Part shown: positions 35,185 to 46,364 of the stretch, in pieces
Layout: each line of letters starts with the position of its first letter
How positions within the stretch are numbered: the first letter of the stretch is position 1
Source of the DNA: Volvariella volvacea V23
Lineage: Eukaryota > Basidiomycota > Agaricomycetes > Agaricales > Pluteaceae
Direction: 5' to 3'
NCBI GenBank assembly: GCA_000349905.1
Contig: KB722767.1
Location: 177,499 to 241,498 of the forward strand
Length of the DNA stretch: 64,000 bases
Notes under the pieces: generated by a model
The model's database searches: none
The model's input: the letters and a program-made list of their open reading frames with translations, nothing else
What the model was told of the DNA's origin: nothing
Position numbers and translations under genes: made by a program

Positions 35185-37608
35185 GTCTCAATGCTCACTT
35201 CTTTTCCAACGTGAATGGTGCATACTTCCATGGCAACGTGATGAACACCGCGGGGCAGCTCAACTATTACGCCCCTAGTGGCATGGCTGTTCCACCCTCA
35301 GGTTCGTCAATAGTACCACGTTCGTGAATTAACTCGTCATGTATCGGTTATATCTATCAAGGCTTTCTTCATACAATGCCGCATTACCACCAGCCCCCGG
35401 GACTTGATCGTGCTAGTTTGGTTAATGGTGAGGAGTCTCTCGCTTCCTGGTTTTCTCACAGCTTATTGGGCACGAAACCGAAGGCTTCAATACACAGCCC
35501 GGTATCAATAGGGGTCAATCACCACATATGGAACCCAATGGGCAGCATGGTATGGCACAGGTATATGGAGGTCGGCACGATTATCCTGTAATTGCGCACA
35601 CCTGCTGACACTAGTATCTAGGTCTTTTCAACAATGGCCATAACTTTACGTTTAATGGCCACGTCTTCAATACCGTTCAAGCTCAGCCTGCTTCAATTTT
35701 TTCTGGTATGCACTATCTCGATGACAATTACACAGTTCTAAGCACTTTATCAAGCACAAGCAGTTTTAAGAGCATATATATCTATCACTGCTTCATACGA
35801 AGAAGATGGTGGCGATCTGGATCGTTTCTGCCACGAAGAAACGCGAAATGCAATCATAGACGACATTGAATCATGGGTAAAGAACCCGATGAGATCAAAG
35901 GGTGTTCTTTGGCTGCAAGGACCACCTGGAACAGGCAAGACCACAATCTCGAGAACCGTTGCGAAGAACTTGGCAGAGAACGGGGAAACAGGGGGTGCGG
36001 GACTTGCGGGTGACTTTTTCTTTTGGAGGAACGACACCTCGCGTAACACTCCAACTAGATTGCCCGCCACGGTCGCTTATCGCCTTGCTATTGCATACCC
36101 AGGGATTAGAGCACATATAGAGTGCATCTTGAATGAAGACCCTGCTATCCTTAGTCGCGGCTGGCAGGCACAATGGCGTCAGCTTGTCGTCGAGCCAGTG
36201 AGACGATTTTGCGCCACTATAAACTCTGGACCTGCAATGCAGGGCCTACCATCTGCTATTATTATCGATGGGCTAGACGAATGTGCGTCGCCTCAGGACC
36301 AGCTCAATGTCCTCCAGGAGATTGCCACTGCCTGCGGGCGTTATTTTCCAATCGCCTTTATCATTTCGTGCCGTCCAGAATTTCACATAGAAGCCGCATT
36401 CAAGAACATTCTGCATATCTATTGCAGAGAAACAATTGTTCTAGACAACTCTTATGAAACGCAGGCGGAAATGAAGCTTATGCTCATATCCAAATCTGCT
36501 GCTATTCGATCACGGCATTTTGATCTATTTCGTGCACCTATCTTCGGTCAAGGAAGCGACAATAGTTGGCCCGAGGAAGCAGTTATTATGAAGATTGTAG
36601 CACTTTCGTCGGGCCAATTTATCTATCTGGCTACACTGCTGAGATTTATTGATCCTGCGGATGGTGCAGATAGTCCAAGATCCAGACTGAAGGAGGTACT
36701 GGAGGATAGTACAGTGTTGCAAGAGGCCTTGCAACCAATTGACCGGCTTTATATTGCCATCTTAGAAAAGCCATTCAAGCGATACCAGGGGACGGACTTA
36801 ATACACCGCATCCTATTCTTGGTTGCACTTCCCTCATTGTTTGAGGTTGAGCACCCCATTCCATTATCCATCAACTCTTTGGCACATTTTTGTGATAAAA
36901 GTGAAGAGGGTATCTGTGTTGCACTCAGAACACTGCATTCAGTGCTCAAGGTACCATCTACCAGTAATGATGAAACCATTCAAGTCTATCATAAATCCTT
37001 CATTGACTTCATTTCTAACATAACACGGAGTGCAAATTATCATGTCAATTTTACGAGATATGGCCTGGATTTTGCTTTTCGTGGACTTCAAAAAATGAAG
37101 ACCAGTCCAATTGATATTCAGGACTGGTTTGATCATGTACTTTTATGGATTGTATGTGTACAATACCTGTTAAAGACCAAACAGGTGACAGCTAAGCTGA
37201 TTAAAGCAGTAGAAGAGATAGATGTTATTGAATGGGGTGTATTTATGATGAAAAACTGCACAAAACAGGATTATAAATGGCAATCTCTTATAACCAATTT
37301 TAAAGGGTTGACAATAGAGCTTCAAGACCATAAGGTATGTTATTTTTCCTACAGAATCAAAAATGCCCTAATCCTTTTCACTTGACTAGATTAATAGTGT
37401 GCTCAAAGAGATGTGCCATTCAAATGACATATTTGCACACTTGTTCTTCAAGTCAATGGGGAACAATGAATGTATTGTAGCACTCTATGGCCTTGTTCTT
37501 GATGGTTTAATGGATTTTAGAATGCAGAATGTGTTACAGCGATGTTACCTTAACGCGTCGATTCGTAATTCAAAGGTGTGGATACACCCTAGAATTATAG
37601 TCGAGTAA
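35185..37608 (+). CDS. NACHT-domain NLR-like protein with N-terminal beta-rich repeats
   Basis: STAND-class NTPase of the fungal NLR type, a family linked to non-self recognition and heterokaryon incompatibility. The NACHT domain has Walker A 'GPPGTGKTT' (35920-35946), Walker B 'IIIDGLDECAS' (about 36257-36289), a sensor-like 'FIISCRPEFHI', and a winged-helix-like region ending 'YHKSFIDFI'. Two N-terminal exons (about 35185-35303 and 35623-35706) each carry one copy of a motif F-[SN]-N-x(3-4)-F-x-G-x-V-x-N-T-x(2)-Q. The linker 'YEEDGGDLDRFCHEETRNAI' joins them to the NACHT. No WD40, ankyrin or TPR repeats follow. The C-terminal part (36800-37608) is AT-rich and unlike the GC-richer NTPase part. 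The true start may lie further upstream. Exons after 37330 are less certain. Confidence 0.75.
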
Positions 37609-39167
37609 GATGATGAGGATGATTGAGGCCAACAGGATGTTGAGTCGATCCGTCGTCAAAGGCGTTATGAGATAAGTCGAGATATAATTCGCACAGCGAA
37701 GTACGAGAAGAATACAGAGAAAGAACAGGAGGTCAAGCTAAAGTTCTACGCTAAAGAATTGAAGTATTTATACGTTCTGTGGTATTATGTTGTAGCTGTG
37801 AAAGGAAATGCTGTACTCGAGTCATTTGTACATGTAAGCTATGGACGCGCGTATATTACTGAATGGAGGAATGCTATTGTAGTTACCGAAAGAAGTTGTA
37901 ACTACTTGAAAGGAAAATGAGTCCGATAGTCCGAAAGCACACTAGCTGAAGATGACGATTACTCATCGTCGTAACAGAATGCCAACAATAAAACTATTTA
38001 TCCATCATGGGCTTTGGTTCATGCAGTTGCAGCAGTATTTTCATGCATGTATGGCATGGAAGATATTCTTATGGCAATTGATACAGACTTAGAGCTATGG
38101 AGAGCATATGAATCTCATCAAATTTTTGGCCTTATACAAAACTTCAACTTTCTTCCACCCTCAAGTCTGTACATCTTAATGGGTGAACTCAGGCATAAGA
38201 AGGAATGCCCATTGGGATCATGGAAGATTTTTATTCCTGACATTAAGTTAGCAGCACTAGTTGTAGTGGTTGAAGATGCATGGCACAGTCTACTGTAAGT
38301 GTTTCTCTATTTCTATATATATCTTTTCTAACATTAACCTTTGTAAATAAAACAAAGCACTGAAAGTGACAAACAATGTCTTGCCCAGCGGAAAGCATGG
38401 GAAATGAGGGACTATATTCTGTATAATGATAGAAATATCAAAAAGCTTGTTCCTAACACTTTCATCAAGTTTCATGGAGAATATGCAAGACATAACCTCA
38501 TAGAAAGAGAACCAGAGTCTTCTTATTTGGCTCTCCTTAGGGCAGGCTACTTATCTATTAGAGTGCCTTCATCAGTAAAAGAAGCTAGAAAAACCATGTG
38601 GGAAGAGTTTTACAGATCCTATGAAAATTTATGTGATTTTGTTTGCTTGACATTGGTAAGCTAATACTTTTCTGTCCTATATTAAATGCTTTATATAGCT
38701 GAAAAGTGTCCCAAAAAGTCAGAAGTAGCTGTAGCAAGATGTGAATCAGTGAACTGGGAAGAAATTTTGCAACTGCTTCACACATACAGAGCTAATGGAA
38801 AAGATGAAAGAAGTCAGATATCTGGTGAGAGAATAGCACATTGTTGGTTTCTTCTACACTAATACCTATAAATATCAGGCTTATCAACACCTATACCCAA
38901 TATTAAGTGCAAGCATAATGAGTCAAAGGCATGGTTCTCAGATCAATATTATAACTTAGGCCATATCTATAAGGCATTTCATCAGGTAGGGGCATGGGAA
39001 GTACATGGAACAATAGCACATATAAGGATTGAATTTATAGTGGATCCAACCAGTCCACCAGATTTAATAGGAAAGGCAATATGTACACTTACTGAAAGAT
39101 CAGGAAAACCAGGAATTAGGTGTATAGAGCTTGCTATGTATAATGAATTTTATTAAACATAGTCCAG
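37609..39167 (+). CDS. Unrecognised gene or fragments in an AT-rich island
   Basis: Open segments on the plus strand: 38014-38298 ('VFSCMYGMEDILMAIDTDLE...'), 38355-38664 ('QRKAWEMRDYILYNDRNIKK...'), about 38700-38830 and about 38880-39158 ('KAWFSDQYYNLGHIYKAFHQ...', ending at a TAA near 39156). Short GT-AG introns can link them (donor near 38295, acceptor near 38357). Amino-acid use is normal for a folded protein, yet codons are strongly A/T-ended, unlike neighbours. A further low-GC open stretch lies at 37640-37920. It may be a rapidly evolving gene, the tail of the NACHT locus, or material from a mobile element. No family recognised. Confidence 0.4.
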
Positions 39168-39716
39168 ATAATGAAACCAATGGTATTTATACTTACATAT
39201 GAGATTTGAATACTATGATTAATTCTGAATCAAAAAAATATATATATTTTGCATAGTTTGCATAGAACTCAACCAAAATTCTAGGCATAACCATATATTC
39301 TATAGCCAAATGCAACTTTCAATCTTGGCTTTAATAGGCTTATGTTGAAAGAGACCTTTTGTTTTGATCCCCTTTTCCCTATTTCCTCTTCTTCAGCAAT
39401 CCATCTGTTATGTCCTCGTTTACTTTCTTTTCTCTTGCCTGTATTTGCAAGCTACCAGAGTGTTGGTTATTGTTAATCTTTCAGGAAGAGCCCAGCTGCT
39501 TCGTTGTACAATATACTAAATGACCTGACCTGACCTGACCTGACCTGACCTGACCAGATCTCCCCTTTCCAAGTTCATTTATTGCATTCCATTCTTGTTC
39601 TTCATTTATGGGAGCAAAAGTATATCGATCACTATTCCAGTTTAGAATAATTACGCGACCCCTCCAAGATACATACACCGAAAACATCAATGTTAATTTA
39701 CCCAAAGAGTCCCCGC
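39168..39716. other. AT-rich intergenic region with microsatellite
   Basis: Non-coding, AT-rich, containing the seven-unit pentanucleotide array listed separately and the 3' flank of the DyP peroxidase gene. Confidence 0.5.
39521..39555. repeat. (TGACC)7 pentanucleotide microsatellite
   Basis: Seven perfect tandem copies of TGACC. Confidence 0.95.
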
Positions 39717-41599
39717 TTATGCGGTAAATTTCTCCTTCAAGCCCTTCAAAGAAGGCGAAAAGAAGTACTCTCCTCCGCGGGGGACCACAAACAGCTCATC
39801 CGGTAAAAGCAGTTCATCTTGTGGTCTGTCTGGGTGATAGCCAGATAGCTTGCGTCCCGATTGACCTTGTCCGATGATGGGATCGAAGCTGGTTGGAATC
39901 AAGTCAGAGGTCGATTCAGTACCTGCTATTGGCTTGGACACACCCTGGCTCCTCTGGCGCCCGCTCGAACGGCGGGAATCTTGGCTCATTGGACCATCCT
40001 GCAAGAATTCCTCGGCTTTCAGATCTCACAAAGGCCGCTCTAGACGTCACTCACTCTTTTGGATAAACTGGAACGCGTCGACGATACTACTCTGGTAGCA
40101 AACAAACAACAATCCTCTACCATGGATCGTCTTCCTCTCCCTCTTCTCTTGTTTGGTCAGCTCTGGCCCAAACTGGATACCGCGACGCATGATTCTGCGG
40201 CTCTCGAGAGAAATACCGGACGCTTCGAGGTCAGCGCGGGGGAGGGTCTTGCGGATGTGTGCAGCGAAGGGGCAGAGTTTCTGGAAGTCCCTTTCTGCTG
40301 CAAAGTGGAAGTTGTTGTTCCTGTACGGCTATTTGAGTGTATGATTTCGAAAAATGAAAAGATGCATTTATACCTTGTTGGATCGAGAGCAAGTTGAGGA
40401 TTGTCGATGAACGGGGTGATATCGACCGGTGCACCTAGAACGCGCATTACTACCAGTATGATGAAACAGATATTTCATCCCTACCGCTCTTCCACCGCCC
40501 TACTAATCGAGCTCCTAAAAGCTCCTTTCCTTGTTCCTTTGTCAGTCCCGGACTGTCGATCGCGTTGTCTTCCAAAAACTTGTCAAACTCAGGAACCTTC
40601 TGGAAGAGGTACCTGAACACCATAAAGCTTCCGTCAATCATCCACGAATCGCGGTTAGGTTCATTCGAATCGCCGTCCCTCCCCACAAGGATAGCTCCTG
40701 GTCTGACAGGCACAGGTCCAGGGTGGAACCTGGTGTCAAAACCGATGACTGCAGGATTGGAGATCCCATCAAGGAAGCCGAAGCTATAAGCACCGTTATC
40801 GTACTATGTTCACATTCATAGACACGCAATCTACTTACTGTTCATGGGCAGAAACGTCACCAGGTCTGACATCTCCAACGATGGTTGTAACCTCCTTGAT
40901 GGAAGGACTGGACCCTTTAACGTCAAACAGGGCTTCGATCTCACGCAGCTTCTTGATCACGGTGCCATGGCTGTCGCCTGCTATCAAGATAACACCATGA
41001 ATGTGGAGATCCCTGAATGGCTCCTCCCAATCCGGGACAAAGTCCTGTCCGGTGCCCGTTCCTGCGTCGCCCAAGTTCTCTGCATCGGCGCGTTGGCCGG
41101 AGAGAAAGGCTGTGTCTACCAAGTTTCCGTCGTCGATTTCGAGCTATTCGTGTCACAAAATGTGTTAGTTAACGGCTTCATGTCCATTAAGGATGGACAC
41201 TCACTGCAGCTAGACCGAAATGGGAGAACGAAATGTTGACGCCAACGAGAGGGATTAAGGGTGGCTTTCTTCCATCCTTGGAGTGCTCTTTCCTATGCCT
41301 TTCGATGGCCTCTCGGTCCTTGAGAACGCCCTTGACGGTCTTGATCTCACGGATGAATCTCTTCATGTGCGTCTTGAACGTCGCTGGGTCAGTGATCTCG
41401 AAGAAATAGTAGGTCTCCGTTTTCTTGGGGAGGCCACTCCTGCATTGATAGCAGACAAAAAATCATAAAGGTGAGAAGGATTAATGTTGTCGAAAATAAC
41501 GGCTTACAAGATATCTCCTTGGATATTAGTGAGGTCCATCCTGTCACCAGTGTCGGGGGCTGGGATATTGGAAGCAGCAGTCTGTGTAGCTTGAGACAT
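39717..41599 (-). CDS. Dye-decolorizing peroxidase (DyP-type haem peroxidase)
   Basis: Secreted-type fungal DyP peroxidases oxidise anthraquinone dyes, phenols and lignin models using a haem and an acid-base Asp. From the ATG at 41599 ('MSQATQTAASNIPAPDTGD') exons give 'LTNIQGDIL', 'YYFFEI', 'VGVNISFSHFGLAAL', 'EPFRDLHIHGVILIAGDS', then across the intron near 40812-40840 the signature 'VSAHEHFGFLDGISNPAV' with the GxxDG catalytic Asp. The proximal haem His is in 'CPFAAHIRKTLPRADL' (about 40250), and the haem-side Arg in 'SRRIMRRGIQFG' follows. The C terminus 'RGGEYFFSPSLKGL' is typical. Length, about 500 residues, fits the family. No clear signal peptide is visible at this start, so the enzyme may be intracellular or carry a propeptide from a missed upstream exon. 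Confidence 0.92.
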
Positions 41600-42695
41600 T
41601 ATCGTGGTCGTGCTTAGTCTGTAAGAGCGAATCTCAAGTTGAGAATGAGCCAACAGCACCGTTGCTCTCACATTTATATATCCACGACCTCCCCTTGTTC
41701 CCTCCTAGAGCAACAGCACGGTGAGGTAAACTGGTTATCATCTAGCAACTTGCATTCCCATCACCTGCCAATGACTGGCAGGTCCGCTCATAACGGTATA
41801 CGTACATTTGCCCCGAAGAGCCTCCCAGTGCCTCTACATTACCACAGATCTCGAACGGCTTTTTGTCATCGAAGCTTCGCCAAGGCACCAACACAGCATT
41901 GGGTGCGATGTCTCGTAACCTGCTTATAGCAGAACGAGTAGGCATCTTGCTCACACGCCCATTTTGTCGAACGTGGTTGGCGATAGCCACGATCTGCGCC
42001 CTGCTATATGGAATGGACATCACTGCGCAGTTTTCGCCCCTTTTTCTTTTTGGCTATACGGTATCATTTCCTGATCGTTTCCCAAGCCATAAAGGATTGT
42101 AGCGGTCGAAGAGAACCCACCAGGGTGGTAAATCGCTTTTATGCTGGTACCATATAGTAACTGCACATCGTCTCCATTACCAAAAGTGTAGAACGGCGAG
42201 GTCGGCACTGTGGACATACCGACGTAAGCATCGACATCACTAACGAAATGATGATTAACGCGGGTACGTACAGTGTGGTGCAATAAGTGATATTGGTCTG
42301 GACAATGCTTTTTAATCTGGCAGCCTCGGATTAGATAAGCAGAGGGAATCAGGGTGCTTGAGAGATGCAGCATTGAAGCTGTAGTTAAACCTTATTGAGC
42401 ATCGGCCAGTAGCTCCCGCCGTAGTTCGTCTCTGTACGAGTGAAAGGGTGCTTAAAAAATAATCATAGCAGCCATTCATTGTAGGATATCCTATACATAC
42501 TCGAGTACATGATGACATATCAGATCAATATTAGGAACAACAATAAGAAATACAGACCAGATTCACGGTTAAAAAAAAATAGGTGTTAAAGATAGACTGT
42601 TCATCCTCCGTACGATGGCATCAGTCGATACCAAATAGTCCTCCATATTTCCTTGATGATACCCGCAATCCAGACGCACATAGTCCACAGATCAA
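41600..42695. other. Intergenic, no gene recognised
   Basis: About 1.1 kb. A minus-strand open frame at 41742-42023 ('MSIPYSRAQIVAIANHVRQN...', 93 aa) and others are short, unspliced and unlike any family I know. Confidence 0.4.
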
Positions 42696-45600
42696 TCAAC
42701 AGATAACACATCCATCTCTGCCGGGCACAGATACCTTCTTTCCCTTCCCCTTCTCTCCCTTCTTACGACGCCCATCCTTTCTCTGCTGCCTATCCCCAGA
42801 CCCAGACCCAGACCGTGGCTCAACTCGGCCTGGACTCTGCACCATTGCCGCCATACCCACCAAGCCACTCACACCCCCGCTCCCGCCCACACCCATCCCT
42901 CTAACCCAAACTCCCCAAATCCTCTCCCTCTCCTCCCTCCGCATCCTCACCAACAGCGGCAGCAGCTCCACGACTTTTCTCCACCTCTCAGCCCTCTCGA
43001 AAAGAGTGGCCATCATCAAAAGGTCCATTGACCCGTTTATCCCGATCGTCGGTGGGATTTTGCCTTGGATCATTATCGGGCCTTGAAGAGAAGATGCGGA
43101 CGTAGAACCGGCAGGTATAATAGCTGGTGCAGGCGGGGCTGCTGCTAGCGCATTTGAAGTGGAATGAGGTGCCCCAACTGGGGCAGGTAAAGCCGGGGTA
43201 TCGTTAAGCCCATTCCCACCACCCGGAAGACCTGGTACTTGAATGGCAGTAATGGGCAATGTTATTGGTGGTGGGGGTGGCAATGATAACGCCATAGGAG
43301 GTGGAGGTGGTGGAATGCTAGTCGCAGGGGGAATATGCTCAATCGATGGCATTCCGCCCTCGTCCTGGCCGTGGCCACCATTATCGCTCTCACTCTCATC
43401 ATTGTCGTCTTCGTCACTGTCACTATCGCCATTGCTACCTCCAGCACTACCCATCCTCTTCTCCCTCAAAAACCCTCTATATCCTTCTTTCTCATCGCCG
43501 CCCCATGCAACGCCCCAGTTAACGACCACGTTTTCCGATGCAAAATGACTCAAGAAGAGGGCCACTTTGGATGGATTGTGTATGAGGGAGGGACCAAAGG
43601 CGAGAGTTCGAAGCGATGAGAGTGGGGGTTGGGGTATGGTAATGATGGGCTTGGGCTTGGACTGTTGCGCTGCCCGTGGTTTTGAATTTGAAGGCGAGGT
43701 ATTTGCATTCGGATCGGAATTAGGCTCATCTGCAGAGGCTGATGATGTAGTGGTGTCCTGATGAGAGGAACTGGCCTCAGCACCCACATTCGCACCTGTA
43801 CTCGTCAATGCCTCTGGAAGCGAAACACTCTGCACCTCCGGGAACTCCATCAGATCATCTAGCCCGATCACATGGTCTCCATCACCTAACGTACTCCTCT
43901 CCTCTACGAACACGCCCAAGTGCCTCAGCCCTGGACAATACTTCGCAAACGTCCTAATCGTGTGCTGTAGTGACAATATCGGCTCGTTCGGGTTATCTCT
44001 TTCGTCTTCATCCCCTTCATCTCCATCTTCACTCGTTTCTTCGTTCTCTCGCATATAACTTAAACCTGCATCAACGTCAACAACAGACGGTTCACCACCT
44101 AAAACGACCTTCTCCAGCCCTTTACCTCCATCCGCGTTCCCCGCCAGCTCTCTTACAAACACCTCTAAATCCTCCTCCGAAAACGAAATCGGCATATGAT
44201 GTATAATCTCCACCGCCCTGAGATTCTTCAGCTTCAACAAGGGCCTCAAATTCGCAAACGTCAAGCGACGCAATAATGACGGGACGTGCGCTGATCTTCC
44301 TTTTCCCTTTCCGTTTCCTTCTTCTACAGATGCATCATCTGGTTGGGGTTGATCCGGGACTTGCATGACGTGCTCCCAATCCGTCTTGCTGGTGCATAAC
44401 CCAACAAGCTCTACGACTTCCAAGAACGGCATCTTCTCCTCCAAACATTCCAGTACCTCTTGTATCGTAGAGGCTGCCTCCAGGATCGGAGACGAAATAT
44501 GAAGTTTGGTTATATTCTGTTGTGTAGCGAGAGCAAGAGAGGAGATGAAAGCCGGAACGTTACAAAAGGGTGTACAGAGCGAGAGGTCCGAGAGGGACGG
44601 GAATGGGCCCTGGTGGGCGGATTTTGTCTTGTTTTCCGAAGGCGATTCTTGATCCACGTTTGTATCCTTGGTGGCATCGCGAACGTCCTCAGAACCCTCA
44701 TGCATGGGTTTCAACTCGGGAAACACAGGTGCGAATCTCAACACATCATATGGATCTCCGCATCCCTCAGCATCATCATAGTGAAACTCCACACATTTCA
44801 AGTCCTTCGCCACGCTCAACACCTCTGCCACTTCATTCGTGAACCAAAATCTTGGAAGCACGACTTTGCGTAGATGTGGCAGTCCGCGAAGAAGAATGAG
44901 GATGTGAGTTTGGACGCGTCGAAGTGGATAAGGCGTGGGGTAGTCTGGGTGACTGTGGTTGTGTGATGGGAAAGAACGGAGGAACCCGGCATTGTGGTCG
45001 TGGTCGTTCCGTGAGGGGCGAAGGAATGGTTTCCCAGCTTGTAGATGGAGCTCAACGAGGTTCCATGAACGTGAGACGACATCGGATACCAGTTCACCCA
45101 GCGGCGATCTTGCACCTGATGCAGGACCGGGAACGTCGTAGGTTGGCAGAGTCAGGCTCTTCAATCCAGGATGGAGGAATAGCACGCAGTACTGGTATGG
45201 AGCAACCCAGTGCAGGTGGCGCATATTTGGTAGGATGTATAGTGATGTTCTGGTTCGTGCTATATCGTCAAAGACGGAATGGTGAAGAGTGTAACATAAT
45301 TCACGGGAGAATAGCGGGGAAGGCGAAATTGGAGATTTGATGTTGGTGTCGAAGGTGCACCTCAGCATTCGTACACGTTTAGCGTACTTGTTGAAACGCA
45401 TCCAGTCTGTTGGTAGTGGCAGACAGGCGAAGTGCTGCTCGGAGTAATGAAAGCAATAAGAACCAGCGGTAGAGGATGGGACGGAACATACATATGAGTT
45501 TGCCCTCTTATCCTTCTTCATCTCTCCAAGAACCCTCAGCAGCACACAAACGTCGTCCACCTCCCTCCACAACCTATCCAGTGCAATCTCAGACCACTGC

Positions 45601-45764
45601 TTACATACTCTGGCGTTTCTCGCATTATACTTGCGGTCGAGATGCAAGAATATCATGTCCAAAAGTTCTGGAATAGCGAGTACCCTGTGCATTTTTCGTG
45701 ATTGTCCTGGTATGTTGGGAGGATGATTGACGGCCGCCCTCTTAGCACGGCGGGTATGAGGCAT
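42696..45764 (-). CDS. F-box / leucine-rich protein, paralogue 1
   Basis: Likely SCF ubiquitin-ligase substrate adaptor. I start at the ATG at 45764 ('MPHTRRAKRAAVNHPPN'). The F-box follows at once: 'VLAIPELLDMIFLHLD' and 'ARVCKQWSEIALDRLWREVD'. Then comes a long series of leucine-rich segments ('LRHLHWVAPYQYC', 'PGLKSLTLPTYD', 'LVELHLQAGK', 'LPHLRKVVLPRFWFT'). An acidic linker and a Pro/Ala-rich low-complexity zone come before a conserved C-terminal block 'WRKVVELLPLLVRMRREER'. An 84-nt GT-AG intron (around 45411-45494) is stop-free and a multiple of three, so the whole gene appears as one open frame; the paralogue has an intron at the same place. Its neighbour at 46365 is the diverged second copy, head to head. 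Confidence 0.8.
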   Translation of the reverse strand: MPHTRRAKRAAVNHPPNIPGQSRKMHRVLAIPELLDMIFLHLDRKYNARNARVCKQWSEIALDRLWREVDDVCVLLRVLGEMKKDKRANSYVCSVPSSTAGSYCFHYSEQHFACLPLPTDWMRFNKYAKRVRMLRCTFDTNIKSPISPSPLFSRELCYTLHHSVFDDIARTRTSLYILPNMRHLHWVAPYQYCVLFLHPGLKSLTLPTYDVPGPASGARSPLGELVSDVVSRSWNLVELHLQAGKPFLRPSRNDHDHNAGFLRSFPSHNHSHPDYPTPYPLRRVQTHILILLRGLPHLRKVVLPRFWFTNEVAEVLSVAKDLKCVEFHYDDAEGCGDPYDVLRFAPVFPELKPMHEGSEDVRDATKDTNVDQESPSENKTKSAHQGPFPSLSDLSLCTPFCNVPAFISSLALATQQNITKLHISSPILEAASTIQEVLECLEEKMPFLEVVELVGLCTSKTDWEHVMQVPDQPQPDDASVEEGNGKGKGRSAHVPSLLRRLTFANLRPLLKLKNLRAVEIIHHMPISFSEEDLEVFVRELAGNADGGKGLEKVVLGGEPSVVDVDAGLSYMRENEETSEDGDEGDEDERDNPNEPILSLQHTIRTFAKYCPGLRHLGVFVEERSTLGDGDHVIGLDDLMEFPEVQSVSLPEALTSTGANVGAEASSSHQDTTTSSASADEPNSDPNANTSPSNSKPRAAQQSKPKPIITIPQPPLSSLRTLAFGPSLIHNPSKVALFLSHFASENVVVNWGVAWGGDEKEGYRGFLREKRMGSAGGSNGDSDSDEDDNDESESDNGGHGQDEGGMPSIEHIPPATSIPPPPPPMALSLPPPPPITLPITAIQVPGLPGGGNGLNDTPALPAPVGAPHSTSNALAAAPPAPAIIPAGSTSASSLQGPIMIQGKIPPTIGINGSMDLLMMATLFERAERWRKVVELLPLLVRMRREERERIWGVWVRGMGVGGSGGVSGLVGMAAMVQSPGRVEPRSGSGSGDRQQRKDGRRKKGEKGKGKKVSVPGRDGCVIC

Positions 45765-46364
45765 TGTGGTCAAAGGACAAGTGTTCGTGGTCATGTGATC
45801 GCGCAACGCGTAAATAACGCGCTTGTGACGCGCTGCCACGCAGCGACATGTCCCATACGCCTTTTCACTTCTTGCCCATGTAACCTGTAAATGCCTACGT
45901 GGAGAAGGACTGCTATTTCTCACTCGGGATAGTTGCTTAGTCGCCATCCCTCGTTACTACCCTCGTTGCTGTCTGCCTCGGTCTTGTTGCCATCACCTTC
46001 ACTTTCACTGTCAGCTATGAATTGGGCAACATCCTTTGCAATGAGACATGCATCTCCATGGAGCGTCAAGATAAGAATATGATGTGCGCCCTTGTGAGGA
46101 GTCAAAAAGATAGCAATGAGAGGAAGACTCTCCCAATTGATTGCCCTATATCGGATCGTATAACTGCTGTGGTTTTGAGTTCAGTAACATGTCAACTATC
46201 TTGCAACTTCTAATAGAATGATGAGTCTCCTCTGTTGCTGAAAAGCCACATTAATTCGGGGGTGTACCTTGAAAGGCATCATCAGGGTTCAAATTGCGCC
46301 AGGGTCAAAGAAGGGTCCCAGGACCAACACTTCTTCCATCTTTGCCTCCATTGTCTCTCCAAAG
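45765..46364. promoter_or_regulatory. Bidirectional promoter between F-box paralogues
   Basis: 600 bp separates the divergent start codons. No TATA box is obvious. Divergent symmetry implies the two genes arose by an inverted duplication that shares this region. Confidence 0.4.

Noticed and set aside
39521..39555. TGACC array as telomere-like repeat
   Set aside because: Unit is not TTAGGG-like and is only seven copies within unique DNA; an ordinary microsatellite.
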